NCBI GenBank assembly: GCA_009917545.1
Contig: QZDW01000001.1
Span: forward strand, 1-64,000
Direction: 5' to 3'
Source of the DNA: a bacterium 1XD42-76
GTDB lineage: Bacteria; Bacillota; Clostridia; Lachnospirales; Lachnospiraceae
DNA length: 64,000 nt
Below the pieces are notes generated by a model. It worked only from the letters and a program-made list of their open reading frames with translations, did not search any database and was not told where the DNA came from. Position 1 is the first letter of the stretch, and the number at the start of each line of letters is the position of its first letter. Position numbers and translations under genes: made by a program. Below are positions 44,913 through 53,914 of the stretch, one piece after another.

Positions 44913-45908
44913 ATGGATAAAAAGCAGAGTGGTTTAAAAAAGCTTCTGGCTGTCCGCGGAATGGGCCAGGTCATTACAGTCGGTATTGGATTTGTGATCC
45001 TTTATATCGCATTTGGTATTATGAATCCCGTATTCTTTTCCGGCAAAAATGTAGCTAACCTTTTACGCCAGATTGCACCGATCGTGCTGATCGGCGTGGG
45101 GCAGTCCTATGTATTGATTACAGGTAACATTGACCTGTCGATCGGTTCTGTCGTCGGTATGAGCTGTATGATTTCCGCGACTTTGATGACAAAGGGGATG
45201 AATCCTTGGGCCGCCGTATGCGTGACAATCATCTGCTGCCTTGTGGTGGGAATAATCAACGGACTTCTGGTGGCGGAATGTAAGCTGCCTCCTTTCATCG
45301 CCACTCTGGGTACGATGACGATTGCCAGAGGTATCGCGCAGATTGTAAATAACAATTACAATACGGATTCCATCGGCGACGGTGCAAAGGCATTCCGTGA
45401 TTTCTTTTATTATGGCAAGATGGGACCTTTATACAATACGGTCATTATTGCCTTGATTTTGTGGCTGGTGTTTAATTTTGTTTTGAGTAAAACGCGGACA
45501 GGGCGTCATATTTATGCCATCGGCTCAAATATTGAGGCAGCCAAGCTTTCAGGCGTGAACGTGGTATCAACGACAGTGAAGGTTTATCTCGTTTCTGCAT
45601 TCTGCGCCTGTGTGGTAGGTCTTATTACATGTGCCACGAGCGGCATGGGAACAATGGACGCCGGAAATTCCTATGAGATGTATGCAGTCGCAGCTTCCGT
45701 CATCGGTGGCGTTTCCACACTCGGCGGACAGGGAATCCTGCTGGGAACGGTAATCGGTGCGGCAATCTGGGGGGTTCTGCAGAACGGACTGCAGTTTGCA
45801 GGGGCGCCGGTTGCGATCCGTAATATTGTGATTGGTGTGATTGTGGTGGTATCCGTACTTCTGGATGTGATTGTCAGGAGCGGGAAATTTAGTAAGAAGA
45901 AGGGATAA
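44913..45908 (+). CDS. Sugar ABC importer permease (RbsC/MglC family)
   Basis: 331 residues from ATG 44913 (TTAAGGAGAG upstream). A multispan CUT2 permease with ITGNIDLSIGSVVGM, LPPFIATLGTMTIARG and the ABC-contact segment GRHIYAIGSNIEAAKLSGV. GGVSTLGGQG near the C-terminus is also typical. Forms the channel as a homodimer. Confidence 0.94.
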   Translation: MDKKQSGLKKLLAVRGMGQVITVGIGFVILYIAFGIMNPVFFSGKNVANLLRQIAPIVLIGVGQSYVLITGNIDLSIGSVVGMSCMISATLMTKGMNPWAAVCVTIICCLVVGIINGLLVAECKLPPFIATLGTMTIARGIAQIVNNNYNTDSIGDGAKAFRDFFYYGKMGPLYNTVIIALILWLVFNFVLSKTRTGRHIYAIGSNIEAAKLSGVNVVSTTVKVYLVSAFCACVVGLITCATSGMGTMDAGNSYEMYAVAASVIGGVSTLGGQGILLGTVIGAAIWGVLQNGLQFAGAPVAIRNIVIGVIVVVSVLLDVIVRSGKFSKKKG

Positions 45909-45993
45909 AGGCAAGCAGAAAAGGAGCTTTGGGGATGATATTGAGGCTTTGGCCTTGATATAAATATGATAAGGAAAGAGGAGGTTTCGTATT

Positions 45994-46989
45994 ATGAAAC
46001 GCAGAATCGTTGCAATGGCAATGACGGTTTCCATGCTGGCTGCTTCTCTTGCAGGCTGTTCGGGAGGACAGGAGGCAGCGGCTACTACGGCTGCAGTCGA
46101 GACGACTACAGCTGCAACCGTTGAGACAACAGCAGCTACGGAGGCCCAGAAGGAGAGTTCTGGTGGAAAGCACAAGATCTATCTGATTACGATGGACCAG
46201 ATGGATCAGCACTGGGTCAATGTTGACGCTGGCGCTAAAAAGGCAGTCGAGGAGCTTGGCAATGTTGATTATACATGGCTGGCTCCGGATGTGAAGGACG
46301 ATGCAAAACAGATCGAGTGTGTGAATAACGCAGTATCCGGCGGAGCAAAGGCAATTTTAGTCGCTGCCAATGGTCCGGACGCGATCACAGCATCCCTGGA
46401 AGCAGCGGCAAACGAGGGCGTTAAGATCGTATACGTTGACTCAGCAGCTAATTTCCCGGGGATCCAGACGCTTGCCACAGACAACAAGGCGGCAGGAAAG
46501 ACAGCCGGAGAAGAGATGATTAAGGCTCTCGAAGCCAAAGGAGTTACAGAAGGTAAGATCGGTATCATCAACGTAAATGCGGCTACAGCATCAACGGTAG
46601 CCCGTGAAGAGGGATTCCGTTCTGCATTCGAAGGAACCAAGTTTGAGATTCTTGAGACCCAGTACGGCGAGGGAGATGCTGTAAAGTCCAAGGATATCGG
46701 GACAAATTATATTGCTCAGGGTGTGGTAGGAATCTTTGGAGCCAACGAAGGATCCACAGTTGGAGCCGGAAATGCCATCCAGGAGGACGGCGGAGACGTG
46801 ATCGGAGTCGGGTTTGACAAGTCAGATATGATTATGTCCCTGATTAACAATGGATATCTGCTGGCTACAATGGCTCAGAATCCGGATGTCATGGGTTATG
46901 AAGGCATCAAGACAGCCGTCAAGGCATTGGAAGGACAGGATACAGGAGCTGAGAACGTAGACACAGGTGTTTCTGTTCTTACAAAATAA
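45994..46989 (+). CDS. Sugar-binding lipoprotein (RbsB/MglB-like, peripla_BP_4)
   Basis: 331 residues. Lipobox LAGC (Cys 22), Thr/Ala-rich linker, then a type I periplasmic-binding fold: IYLITMDQMDQHWVNVDAGAK at the N-terminus, ILVAANGPDAIT, and GVGFDKSDMIMSLINNGYL and MAQNPDVMGYEG near the end. The initial ligand-loop (MDQMDQHW) differs from classical ribose binders, so the sugar cannot be named. Last gene of the importer operon; a strong terminator follows. Confidence 0.92.
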   Translation: MKRRIVAMAMTVSMLAASLAGCSGGQEAAATTAAVETTTAATVETTAATEAQKESSGGKHKIYLITMDQMDQHWVNVDAGAKKAVEELGNVDYTWLAPDVKDDAKQIECVNNAVSGGAKAILVAANGPDAITASLEAAANEGVKIVYVDSAANFPGIQTLATDNKAAGKTAGEEMIKALEAKGVTEGKIGIINVNAATASTVAREEGFRSAFEGTKFEILETQYGEGDAVKSKDIGTNYIAQGVVGIFGANEGSTVGAGNAIQEDGGDVIGVGFDKSDMIMSLINNGYLLATMAQNPDVMGYEGIKTAVKALEGQDTGAENVDTGVSVLTK

Positions 46990-46997
46990 GATTGATG

Positions 46998-47044
46998 AAA
47001 AAGGCAGCTGCCCGGCAGAAATGTACCGGGACGGCTGCCTTTTT
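46998..47044 (+). terminator. Terminator of the sugar importer operon
   Basis: AAAAAGGCAGC at 46998-47008 pairs with GCTGCCTTTTT at 47034-47044, with an inner CCGG/CCGG stem. Confidence 0.9.
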
Positions 47045-47234
47045 AAGTTTTTTATTCTTCCGTGGTTCTGTTTCATCCGGCTCATTTATAACGTTTTCCG
47101 TCCTTACATTTTAGAAAAAAATGCCGATAAATTTATTACATTTTATTATATTTTCGATTTTCAGGCGTATTTGGTATCCCTGAATTCAGGTTGCCTGACG
47201 GCGGTGAACTCATTGTAATTAACGGAGAAGAGCT

Positions 47235-48776
47235 ATGATGACACATAATGGTGATTTTATGAGAACATGTATTATGGAGACGGAAAGACTTCTGTTTTCC
47301 GTCTGGGAAAAAGACGATTTGGAGCTTGCACAGTCACTCTGGGGGGATCCAGAAGTTTCCCGCTTTATCTGCGCGGCCGGAAGCTTTACAGAGCAGGAGG
47401 TAGAGGAACGTCTGGCTCTGGAAATACATAATTATGAACAGAGTGGAATTCAGTATTTTCCCATTTTCAGACGGGATACCCATACGCTTGCCGGCTGCTG
47501 CGGCCTTCGTCCCTGCGGGGATGAGGAAGGGATTCTGGAACTGGGAGTTCATCTGAAAAGGGAATACCACGGACAAGGGCTGGCAAAAGAGGCCGCCGAA
47601 AAAATCATAACATACGCCTTTGATACACGTTCTGTCAAAGAGCTGCGTTCCGGGCATCACCCGCAAAACAGCGCTTCCCAGAGGCTTTTGTACCGGCTTG
47701 GCTTCTCCTATACAGGAGACTGTTACTATGCGCCGACCGGTCTGTATCATCCGACCTATCACCTGCGGCCGGAGACATTTGTACTTGGCTTTGATATCGG
47801 CGGTACAAAATGTGCTGTCCTTTTGGGACAGGTAACAGAGGAAACAGTGGATTTTCTGGGGAGGGAACAGATCAAAACAGGCACAGACTGGAAAGCTGTC
47901 CTCGACCTCCTTATCAGGAAGGGCAGAGTACTTCTCGAAAAAAATGAGCTTAAAAACAGCAGGTGGCTTAAAATAGGGATTTCCTGCGGGGGCCCTTTAA
48001 GCCCTGACCGGAAGCGCATCCTTTCGCCGCCCAATCTTCTTGGCTGGGATGATGTACCGGTTGTAGAATATCTCTCAAGTGCCTTTTCCTGCCCCGCCAA
48101 AATGGAAAATGATGCCGATGCCTGTGCCTTGGCGGAATGGAAATACGGGGCAGGGAGAGGAAGCCGGAATATGATCTTCCTGACCTTCGGCACAGGTCTT
48201 GGAGCCGGATTTATCTTGGACGGAAAACTTTATAAAGGAAGCACAGGCATGGCCGGTGAGGCGGGCCATATCCGCCTGGCAGAGAACGGACCGGAAGGCT
48301 ATGGCAAGGAAGGAAGCTTTGAAGGCTTTTGCAGCGGGAGCGGCATTCGTAATCTGGCAGAAATCTATGCCAAGAAACGCCTGGCACAAGGCGTTAAAGT
48401 CAGCTATGTCGACTGGCCCGCAGAAGAAACATCCTTAGAAGAAAATGGCCCGCAGACAGAGCAGGCTCTAAAAGCTCTGACCGCCCAATCTGTAGCCGAA
48501 GCCGCTGTGGGAGGAGACGAGGACGCCCTGGAAATTTTTCGCATTTCCGGCCGCTATTTTGGCCGCGGCCTTTCTGTGCTGATCGACCTTCTCAATCCAG
48601 AGATCATTGTGGCCGGAAGTGTTTTTACAAGAAGCGGGAAGCTTCTGGAAGAGACCATGTACCAGGAAATAAAAAAAGAGGCGCTTCCTGCGTCTGCGTC
48701 CGCCTGCACCATCTGCCCTGCCTGTCTTGGCGAGAAGATCGGGGATTATGGAAGTATTATGGCTGCACTGAATTAA
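47235..48776 (+). CDS. GNAT acetyltransferase-ROK sugar kinase fusion
   Basis: 513 residues. Residues ~11-178 are a RimJ/RimL-type GNAT domain (METERLLFSVWEKDDLELAQ, acetyl-CoA loop REYHGQGLAKEA at 109-120, NSASQRLLYRLGF). Residues ~182-513 are a ROK kinase: phosphate loop DIGGTK at 187-192, ENDADACALAEW (~291), TFGTGLGAG (~317) and GEAGHI with the conserved His. The zinc-binding Cys cluster normal in ROK kinases is replaced (GPEGYGKEGSFEG, 352-364). The frame is continuous, so this is a real fusion. Substrate unknown; an amino sugar both acetylated and phosphorylated is an attractive guess. GGAG lies eight bases before ATG 47235. Bases 47045-47234 hold no clear feature. Confidence 0.85.
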   Translation: MMTHNGDFMRTCIMETERLLFSVWEKDDLELAQSLWGDPEVSRFICAAGSFTEQEVEERLALEIHNYEQSGIQYFPIFRRDTHTLAGCCGLRPCGDEEGILELGVHLKREYHGQGLAKEAAEKIITYAFDTRSVKELRSGHHPQNSASQRLLYRLGFSYTGDCYYAPTGLYHPTYHLRPETFVLGFDIGGTKCAVLLGQVTEETVDFLGREQIKTGTDWKAVLDLLIRKGRVLLEKNELKNSRWLKIGISCGGPLSPDRKRILSPPNLLGWDDVPVVEYLSSAFSCPAKMENDADACALAEWKYGAGRGSRNMIFLTFGTGLGAGFILDGKLYKGSTGMAGEAGHIRLAENGPEGYGKEGSFEGFCSGSGIRNLAEIYAKKRLAQGVKVSYVDWPAEETSLEENGPQTEQALKALTAQSVAEAAVGGDEDALEIFRISGRYFGRGLSVLIDLLNPEIIVAGSVFTRSGKLLEETMYQEIKKEALPASASACTICPACLGEKIGDYGSIMAALN

Positions 48777-49009
48777 GGCAAACGGCATGTGGGGTTACGT
48801 TCCTGTCCCATATACCGTTATGCTATTATTTTGAATGGATTATCGCCCTGTTTATCGGTCTTGCAATGAACTCATCAAAAGCAGCAGTTCCTGTTTTGGA
48901 TGCATAAATATTCATAAAATATTTCTGCTTGCGCATATGACAAATATATGCTAGAATGGAAAACGTTAAGGAACTTAAGAAAAATATCAGAAAAGCATAA
49001 AGAATGGGG

Positions 49010-49038
49010 TTGACAAAGGATATGAGATATACTATACT
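49010..49038 (+). promoter_or_regulatory. Sigma-A promoter of the second peptide-importer operon
   Basis: TTGACA (49010-49015), 17-base spacer, TATACT (49033-49038). The preceding 48777-49009 stretch is AT-rich and shows no gene I can support. Confidence 0.8.
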
Positions 49039-49070
49039 CAAGCAAGCAACGCATAAATAGGGCCTTTTTT

Positions 49071-49188
49071 GGCGCTGTTCTTTTTGTTGTATCATCATTT
49101 TTTGATTCTCATAATATAGCATTACCAATAACTATATATGGCGCTTTTTATGTACCGGCTGTTGCCAGTACGTAAAGAGCGCCTTTTT
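49071..49188 (+). promoter_or_regulatory. 5' leader with terminator and possible antiterminator
   Basis: GGCGCTTTTTATGTAC (49140-49155) pairs with GTACGTAAAGAGCGCC (49168-49183; G-T wobbles) followed by TTTTT. The leader upstream has GGCGC at 49071-49075 which could pair with the same 3' arm (GCGCC) and prevent the terminator. It lies about 100-145 bases after the predicted transcription start and about 95 bases before the coding start. No known riboswitch or T-box motif was recognised. Confidence 0.6.
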
Positions 49189-49281
49189 GTCGTCTTTTTA
49201 TTCCGGAAATGATGGATGGATCCTCTGCATTTTTATGGAGGACCGACCACATTTTATACAAAATTTCAAGGAGGTAGTAAA

Positions 49282-50886
49282 GTGAAAAAGCAACATGTAG
49301 TATCCCTTTTTCTGGCCGGGGCAATGGTAATTTCTTCGCTGACCGGCTGTGGCGGCGGTGGAACGAGTTCATCACAGCCGGCAGGCACCTCTGCTGCTGC
49401 GACCCAGGCGGCCGGACAGGAGAGTAAGGCAGAGGAGACAAAGACAGCCGAATCGCAGGCGGCAACTCCAGCAGGTATCAAGGACACTCTGACCCTGGCA
49501 GCACAGTCTGAGCCGGACACGATGGATCCCTGCCGCGGCAATGGTGTTTCCAACAATATCATCATGAACCAGGTCTATGACAGCCTGGTACAGCGCAATG
49601 AGGACGGTTCCATAACGCCGCGCCTGGCGACAGAATGGGAGCAGATCGACGATACCCATATCCGCTTCAAGCTGCGGGAAGATGTCGTGTTCAGTAATGG
49701 TAATCCCTTTACCGCAGACGACGTACTTTATTCTCTGGCCCGTACCAAGAACGACTCGACGGCTCTGTCCACTATGAGCTGGTATGACCCCGAGACATCC
49801 TACGCAGAGGATGATTATACGGTAGTCGTTTCCATGTATACCCCGTATGCTCCGGCTCTGTATGTACTCGCCGGAGGCCGTACCTGGATCGGAGACAAGG
49901 AAACAATGGAGGAGATGGGAGAGGAGAACCATGCCAGAAATCCGGTCGGTACCGGCGCGTATGTGTTAAGCGAGTGGGTTTCCGGTTCCAGCATGCTCTT
50001 AGCCCGCAACGACAACTACTGGGGCGAGCCTGCAAAGACTCCGAACATCCGCATCAACTTTATCGCCGAGGAAGCGAACCGTATCATCGCACTGGAGACA
50101 GGAGAGGCTGATCTTGCCTATTACATTGACGGTGCGGACGCGAGCCGTATCGAGGCGATCGACGGCTACCATGTAGAGCGTGGTCCTTCTTACTCCTATT
50201 ACCTGATCTGTCTGGCAATGGATAACGAAAAGTTCGCTGACAAGCGTGTACGTCATGCGCTGGCTCACGCCATTGATTTCGAGAGCCTGACAAGCGCTGC
50301 TTTTGACGGCGAGGCTACGACTCTGACCGGCGTATATCCGTACATAGCAGAGGGGTTCAAGGAAGAGGGCGTCTGGGAGTACAATCCGGATAAGGCCAAA
50401 GCGCTTCTTGAGGAAGCTGGAGCCACCGGCCTGTCCTTTGAGCTTCATATCCTGCCGGGTACGGCTTACCAGAGAATGGCTGAGATCATTCAGGGCTACT
50501 GGGCAGCCGTCGGTGTGACTGTCAATATCGAGCAGAGTGCTCTTGCCACGCGTGAGGCACAGGGTCCGTGGGATGCATCCATCCGCGTTGCCACTGCTGA
50601 TGAGATTTCCAACATTCTTATCATCTACGAAAAGACTTTCGGCTCCCGCCTGGCCCCCAACGATGACTGGCTGGACGGCAAGCTCCAGGAACTGAAGCAG
50701 CTTTATGATACAGACGAGCGTGCGGCTATGCTGGAAGAGATCCAGGATTATCTCTATGATCTCAAGTATTCCATGCCGTTTGCAGAGACAGATTCTGTCT
50801 ATGGAGTATCCGATGCATTAAAGGGCTTCACCTTCCAGGCACAGTACAACCGGGCAAACATTGCCGAGTGGTACATCGAGCAGTAA
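49282..50886 (+). CDS. Peptide-type ABC importer substrate-binding lipoprotein (SBP family 5)
   Basis: 534 residues from GTG 49282 (AAGGAGG upstream). Lipobox LTGC, then a Ser/Gly/Ala/Thr-rich linker. Mature domain has TLAAQSEPDTMDPCRGN, RLATEWEQIDDTHIRFKLRE and FSNGNPFTADDVLYSL, the classical SBP_bac_5 pattern. First gene of an operon with two permeases, two ATPases and three hydrolase-like enzymes. Codon use looks more biased than in neighbours (many GCC/CTG/ATC), which would fit high expression. Confidence 0.92.
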   Translation: MKKQHVVSLFLAGAMVISSLTGCGGGGTSSSQPAGTSAAATQAAGQESKAEETKTAESQAATPAGIKDTLTLAAQSEPDTMDPCRGNGVSNNIIMNQVYDSLVQRNEDGSITPRLATEWEQIDDTHIRFKLREDVVFSNGNPFTADDVLYSLARTKNDSTALSTMSWYDPETSYAEDDYTVVVSMYTPYAPALYVLAGGRTWIGDKETMEEMGEENHARNPVGTGAYVLSEWVSGSSMLLARNDNYWGEPAKTPNIRINFIAEEANRIIALETGEADLAYYIDGADASRIEAIDGYHVERGPSYSYYLICLAMDNEKFADKRVRHALAHAIDFESLTSAAFDGEATTLTGVYPYIAEGFKEEGVWEYNPDKAKALLEEAGATGLSFELHILPGTAYQRMAEIIQGYWAAVGVTVNIEQSALATREAQGPWDASIRVATADEISNILIIYEKTFGSRLAPNDDWLDGKLQELKQLYDTDERAAMLEEIQDYLYDLKYSMPFAETDSVYGVSDALKGFTFQAQYNRANIAEWYIEQ

Positions 50887-50950
50887 ATAAGCCCTGTGCG
50901 GCCGGAACATGATAAGAGCTGTGGACAGCGTTTCCGAAAACGGGTCGCTG

Positions 50951-50985
50951 CCCGCAGCAAGCCGCTGCTGCGGCATCCTTTTTTG
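50951..50985 (+). terminator. Attenuator after the second binding-protein gene
   Basis: CCGCAGCA (50952-50959) pairs with TGCTGCGG (50966-50973), followed by CATCCTTTTTT. It lies between binding protein and permease, as in the first importer operon. Confidence 0.65.
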
Positions 50986-51061
50986 ACCGCACAAAGTCTA
51001 TGCGGCTGATCCTGATTCTTTTACAGCAGCCGCACAGCCACACAAACGGAGGAGTATTTGC

Positions 51062-52039
51062 ATGATTAAATACATCGGAAAGCGAATTCTGATGCTGATT
51101 CCCGTTTTGCTTGGAGTTGTCCTTCTGGTTTTCAGTATGATGTATTTTTCTCCCGGCAGTGCCGAAGATTATATATTAGGCGATATGGCGACTGAGGAGG
51201 ACAAAGAGGCATTTCGCGAAGAAAACGGGTTAAATGCCCCGTTTATCGTACAGTATTTTAACTACGTAAAGGATGCAGTCCGGGGCGATCTCGGTATTTC
51301 CTATACGACAAAACAGCCTGTTGCGGATGAGATTTTCGAGCGTTTCCCCACAACCTTTAAGCTGGCATTATTAAGCACGTTATGGTCCATTGTGATCGGT
51401 ATCACGATCGGCATTATCTCTGCCGTCCGCCAGTATTCCATCCTGGACCATGTCACGAGACTGGTTGCCATGTTAGGGGTATCCGTGCCGACCTTCTGGG
51501 AAGGCCTGATGTTAATCATCTTGTTTTCCGTGCAGTTTGCCCTGCTTCCGTCTTCCGGCTTTACGACATGGAAGCACTGGATCCTGCCATCCTTTACGAT
51601 CGGCACCCATTCGGCGGCAACGGTCATGCGTATGATGCGTTCGAGCATGCTGGAAGCCATCCGCCAGGACTATATCACCACGGCCAAGGCCAAAGGACAG
51701 ACAAATTTCATCGTGGTGACAAAACATGCCTTAAGAAATGCCATCATCCCGGTTATGACATTGGTCGGTGTGAATTTCGGACGTCTTTTGGGCGGTTCTG
51801 CCATTACAGAGATCGTATTCTCGATTCCGGGCCTGGGCAATCTGATTATAGCTGGTATCAAGGTGAAAAATGCGCCGCTCGTGCAGGGCGGAATCCTGGT
51901 GATCGCGCTGGCAATGGCTCTCTGTAATCTCATCGTCGATGTGCTGTACGCTTACGTTGACCCGAGAATCCGTTCCCAGTATGTAAAGCCAAGGGTAAAG
52001 CTGGCCGCGGCCAAATCTGCTACGACGGAGGAGAAATAG
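51062..52039 (+). CDS. ABC importer permease, OppB/DppB type (second operon)
   Basis: 325 residues. YIGKRILMLIPVLLGVVLLVFSMMYFSPGSAEDYILG is the standard OppB-type opening; EAA loop DYITTAKAKGQTN and HALRNAIIPVMTLVGVNFG follow. Six predicted spans. ACGGAGGAG lies upstream of ATG 51062. Confidence 0.93.
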   Translation: MIKYIGKRILMLIPVLLGVVLLVFSMMYFSPGSAEDYILGDMATEEDKEAFREENGLNAPFIVQYFNYVKDAVRGDLGISYTTKQPVADEIFERFPTTFKLALLSTLWSIVIGITIGIISAVRQYSILDHVTRLVAMLGVSVPTFWEGLMLIILFSVQFALLPSSGFTTWKHWILPSFTIGTHSAATVMRMMRSSMLEAIRQDYITTAKAKGQTNFIVVTKHALRNAIIPVMTLVGVNFGRLLGGSAITEIVFSIPGLGNLIIAGIKVKNAPLVQGGILVIALAMALCNLIVDVLYAYVDPRIRSQYVKPRVKLAAAKSATTEEK

Positions 52040-52040
52040 T

Positions 52041-52925
52041 ATGGAAAAAGAAAAACAAAGCACTCCGGTTATCCATAAAAAGAAAAACAGTCAGTTCCGC
52101 AATATTCTCCGGCGCTTTATGAAAAACCAGACGGCTGTTTTTGGCCTGGTCATTATCTTTCTTCTGGTGATCTTTGCCCTGTTTCCTTCCCAGCTTTCCC
52201 ATGCGGATTATACGGTTCAGGATCTGGCCAACCGCTATTCCGGCCCTTCAGCAGAGCACTGGCTGGGAACGGATGAGCTTGGCCGCGACATGTATACACG
52301 TATCGTCTGGGGCTGCCGTACATCCCTTACCATCGGTCTGGCCTCAGTGGCAATCGCCTGTGCGATCGGTGTCACGCTCGGTACGCTGGCAGGATATTTC
52401 GGCGGGGTACTGGATAATGTTCTGATGCGCATCGTTGATATCCTGATGGCGGTTCCCAATCTGTTACTCGGTATCTCCATCGTGGCCGCGCTCGGCAACA
52501 GCATTACGGTTCTCGTCTTTGCCATCGCGCTTGGTAACATTGCTGCCTTTTCGCGTGTGACGCGTTCCTCGGTCATCACAGTGCGTGATACAGAATATGT
52601 GGAGGCCGCACGTGCCACCGGCGCTTCGGACGGGCGTATCATGTGGAAATATGTGCTGCCAAACGCTCTGGCTCCGATCATCGTACAGGTGACAACGAGC
52701 CTGGCCGGCTCCATTTTAAATATTTCCGGCTTAAGCTTTGTCGGCCTCGGTGTTCCTGCTCCCACGCCGGAATGGGGTTCCATGCTGTCAAATGCACGTA
52801 CGATCATGCGTGATTATCCACTGCAGATTATGTTCCCGGGCATCGCCATTATGCTTACGGTATTTGCATTTAACCTGTTCGGAGACGGTCTGCGAGACGC
52901 ACTGGATCCGAGACTGAAGAATTAA
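52041..52925 (+). CDS. ABC importer permease, OppC/DppC type (second operon)
   Basis: 294 residues, starting two bases after the previous stop. RNILRRFMKNQTAVFGLVII, LGTDELGRDMYTRIVWGCR and EYVEAARATGASDGRIMWKY are OppC-type hallmarks. Partner of the preceding permease. Confidence 0.92.
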   Translation: MEKEKQSTPVIHKKKNSQFRNILRRFMKNQTAVFGLVIIFLLVIFALFPSQLSHADYTVQDLANRYSGPSAEHWLGTDELGRDMYTRIVWGCRTSLTIGLASVAIACAIGVTLGTLAGYFGGVLDNVLMRIVDILMAVPNLLLGISIVAALGNSITVLVFAIALGNIAAFSRVTRSSVITVRDTEYVEAARATGASDGRIMWKYVLPNALAPIIVQVTTSLAGSILNISGLSFVGLGVPAPTPEWGSMLSNARTIMRDYPLQIMFPGIAIMLTVFAFNLFGDGLRDALDPRLKN

Positions 52926-52937
52926 GGGAGGCACCGG

Positions 52938-53909
52938 ATGAGTAAGATTCTTGAAATAAAGGACCTGACAATTCATTATGTCACGGACAGCGAGGTTGTC
53001 AGGGCAGTCAATGATATTTCCATTGAACTGGAAGAGGGCGAATCTTTGGGCCTGGTGGGAGAGACGGGAGCCGGAAAGACGACGACCGCCCTGGGCGTAC
53101 TGGGCCTGGTGCCCAATCCGCCGGGAAAGGTGATAAGCGGTGAGGTTATCTACAAAGGTCAGGATTTACTGAAGCTGTCGGATGCCGAGATGCGCAAGAT
53201 CCGCGGCCGTGAAATCTCCATGATTTTCCAGGATCCGATGACCGCTTTAAATCCGGTTCTTACGGTAGGCGACCAGATTATGGAGGTGGTGCGCCTGCAC
53301 CAGAAGGTGTCGAAGGCAGAGGCCATGAAGCGGGCAATGGAAATGATGGAGATGGTTGGGATCGAGGGCGCGCGCTGTGGAGAATACCCACACCAGTTTT
53401 CCGGCGGCATGAAACAGCGTATCGTTATCGCGATTGCCCTGGCCTGCAACCCGAACCTTCTGATTGCCGACGAGCCGACGACCGCCCTGGATGTGACGAT
53501 TCAGGCGCAGGTTCTGGATCTGATCGACAACCTGAAAAAGAAATTCAATACCTCCATGCTGCTAATTACCCACGATCTGGGCGTTGTGGCAGAGGTATGC
53601 GACAAGGTGGCAATTGTATACGCGGGACGTATCGTCGAGTATGGTACGCTGAATCATATCTACAACAATCCCCACCATCCCTACACGAACGGTCTGTTTG
53701 GTTCCATCCCTGATTTCAGCCACAAGGCGCACCGGTTAAATCCCATCAAAGGCCTGATGCCGGATCCGAGCAACCTTCCGGAAGGCTGTGCCTTTGCGGA
53801 GCGCTGCCCTCATGTTACAGACGCCTGCCGTAAAAAGCAGCCAATTGCTGTGGAGGTGGAGCCGGGCCATTTTGTCCGCTGTCTTTTGCATGAAAAGGAG
53901 GTGCGGTAG
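52938..53909 (+). CDS. ABC importer ATPase, OppD/DppD type (second operon)
   Basis: 323 residues. Walker A GETGAGKT, signature [12 protein letters not shown], Walker [14 protein letters not shown]-loop [12 protein letters not shown], and the oligopeptide-ATPase tail [18 protein letters not shown]. All motifs intact. Confidence 0.93.
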   Translation: MSKILEIKDLTIHYVTDSEVVRAVNDISIELEEGESLGLVGETGAGKTTTALGVLGLVPNPPGKVISGEVIYKGQDLLKLSDAEMRKIRGREISMIFQDPMTALNPVLTVGDQIMEVVRLHQKVSKAEAMKRAMEMMEMVGIEGARCGEYPHQFSGGMKQRIVIAIALACNPNLLIADEPTTALDVTIQAQVLDLIDNLKKKFNTSMLLITHDLGVVAEVCDKVAIVYAGRIVEYGTLNHIYNNPHHPYTNGLFGSIPDFSHKAHRLNPIKGLMPDPSNLPEGCAFAERCPHVTDACRKKQPIAVEVEPGHFVRCLLHEKEVR

Positions 53910-53914
53910 CCAAT

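Noticed and set aside
48826-49128. 100-residue minus-strand hydrophobic open frame between the ROK fusion and the importer promoter
   Set aside because: It overlaps a consensus plus-strand promoter, and I saw no family resemblance or convincing gene context.
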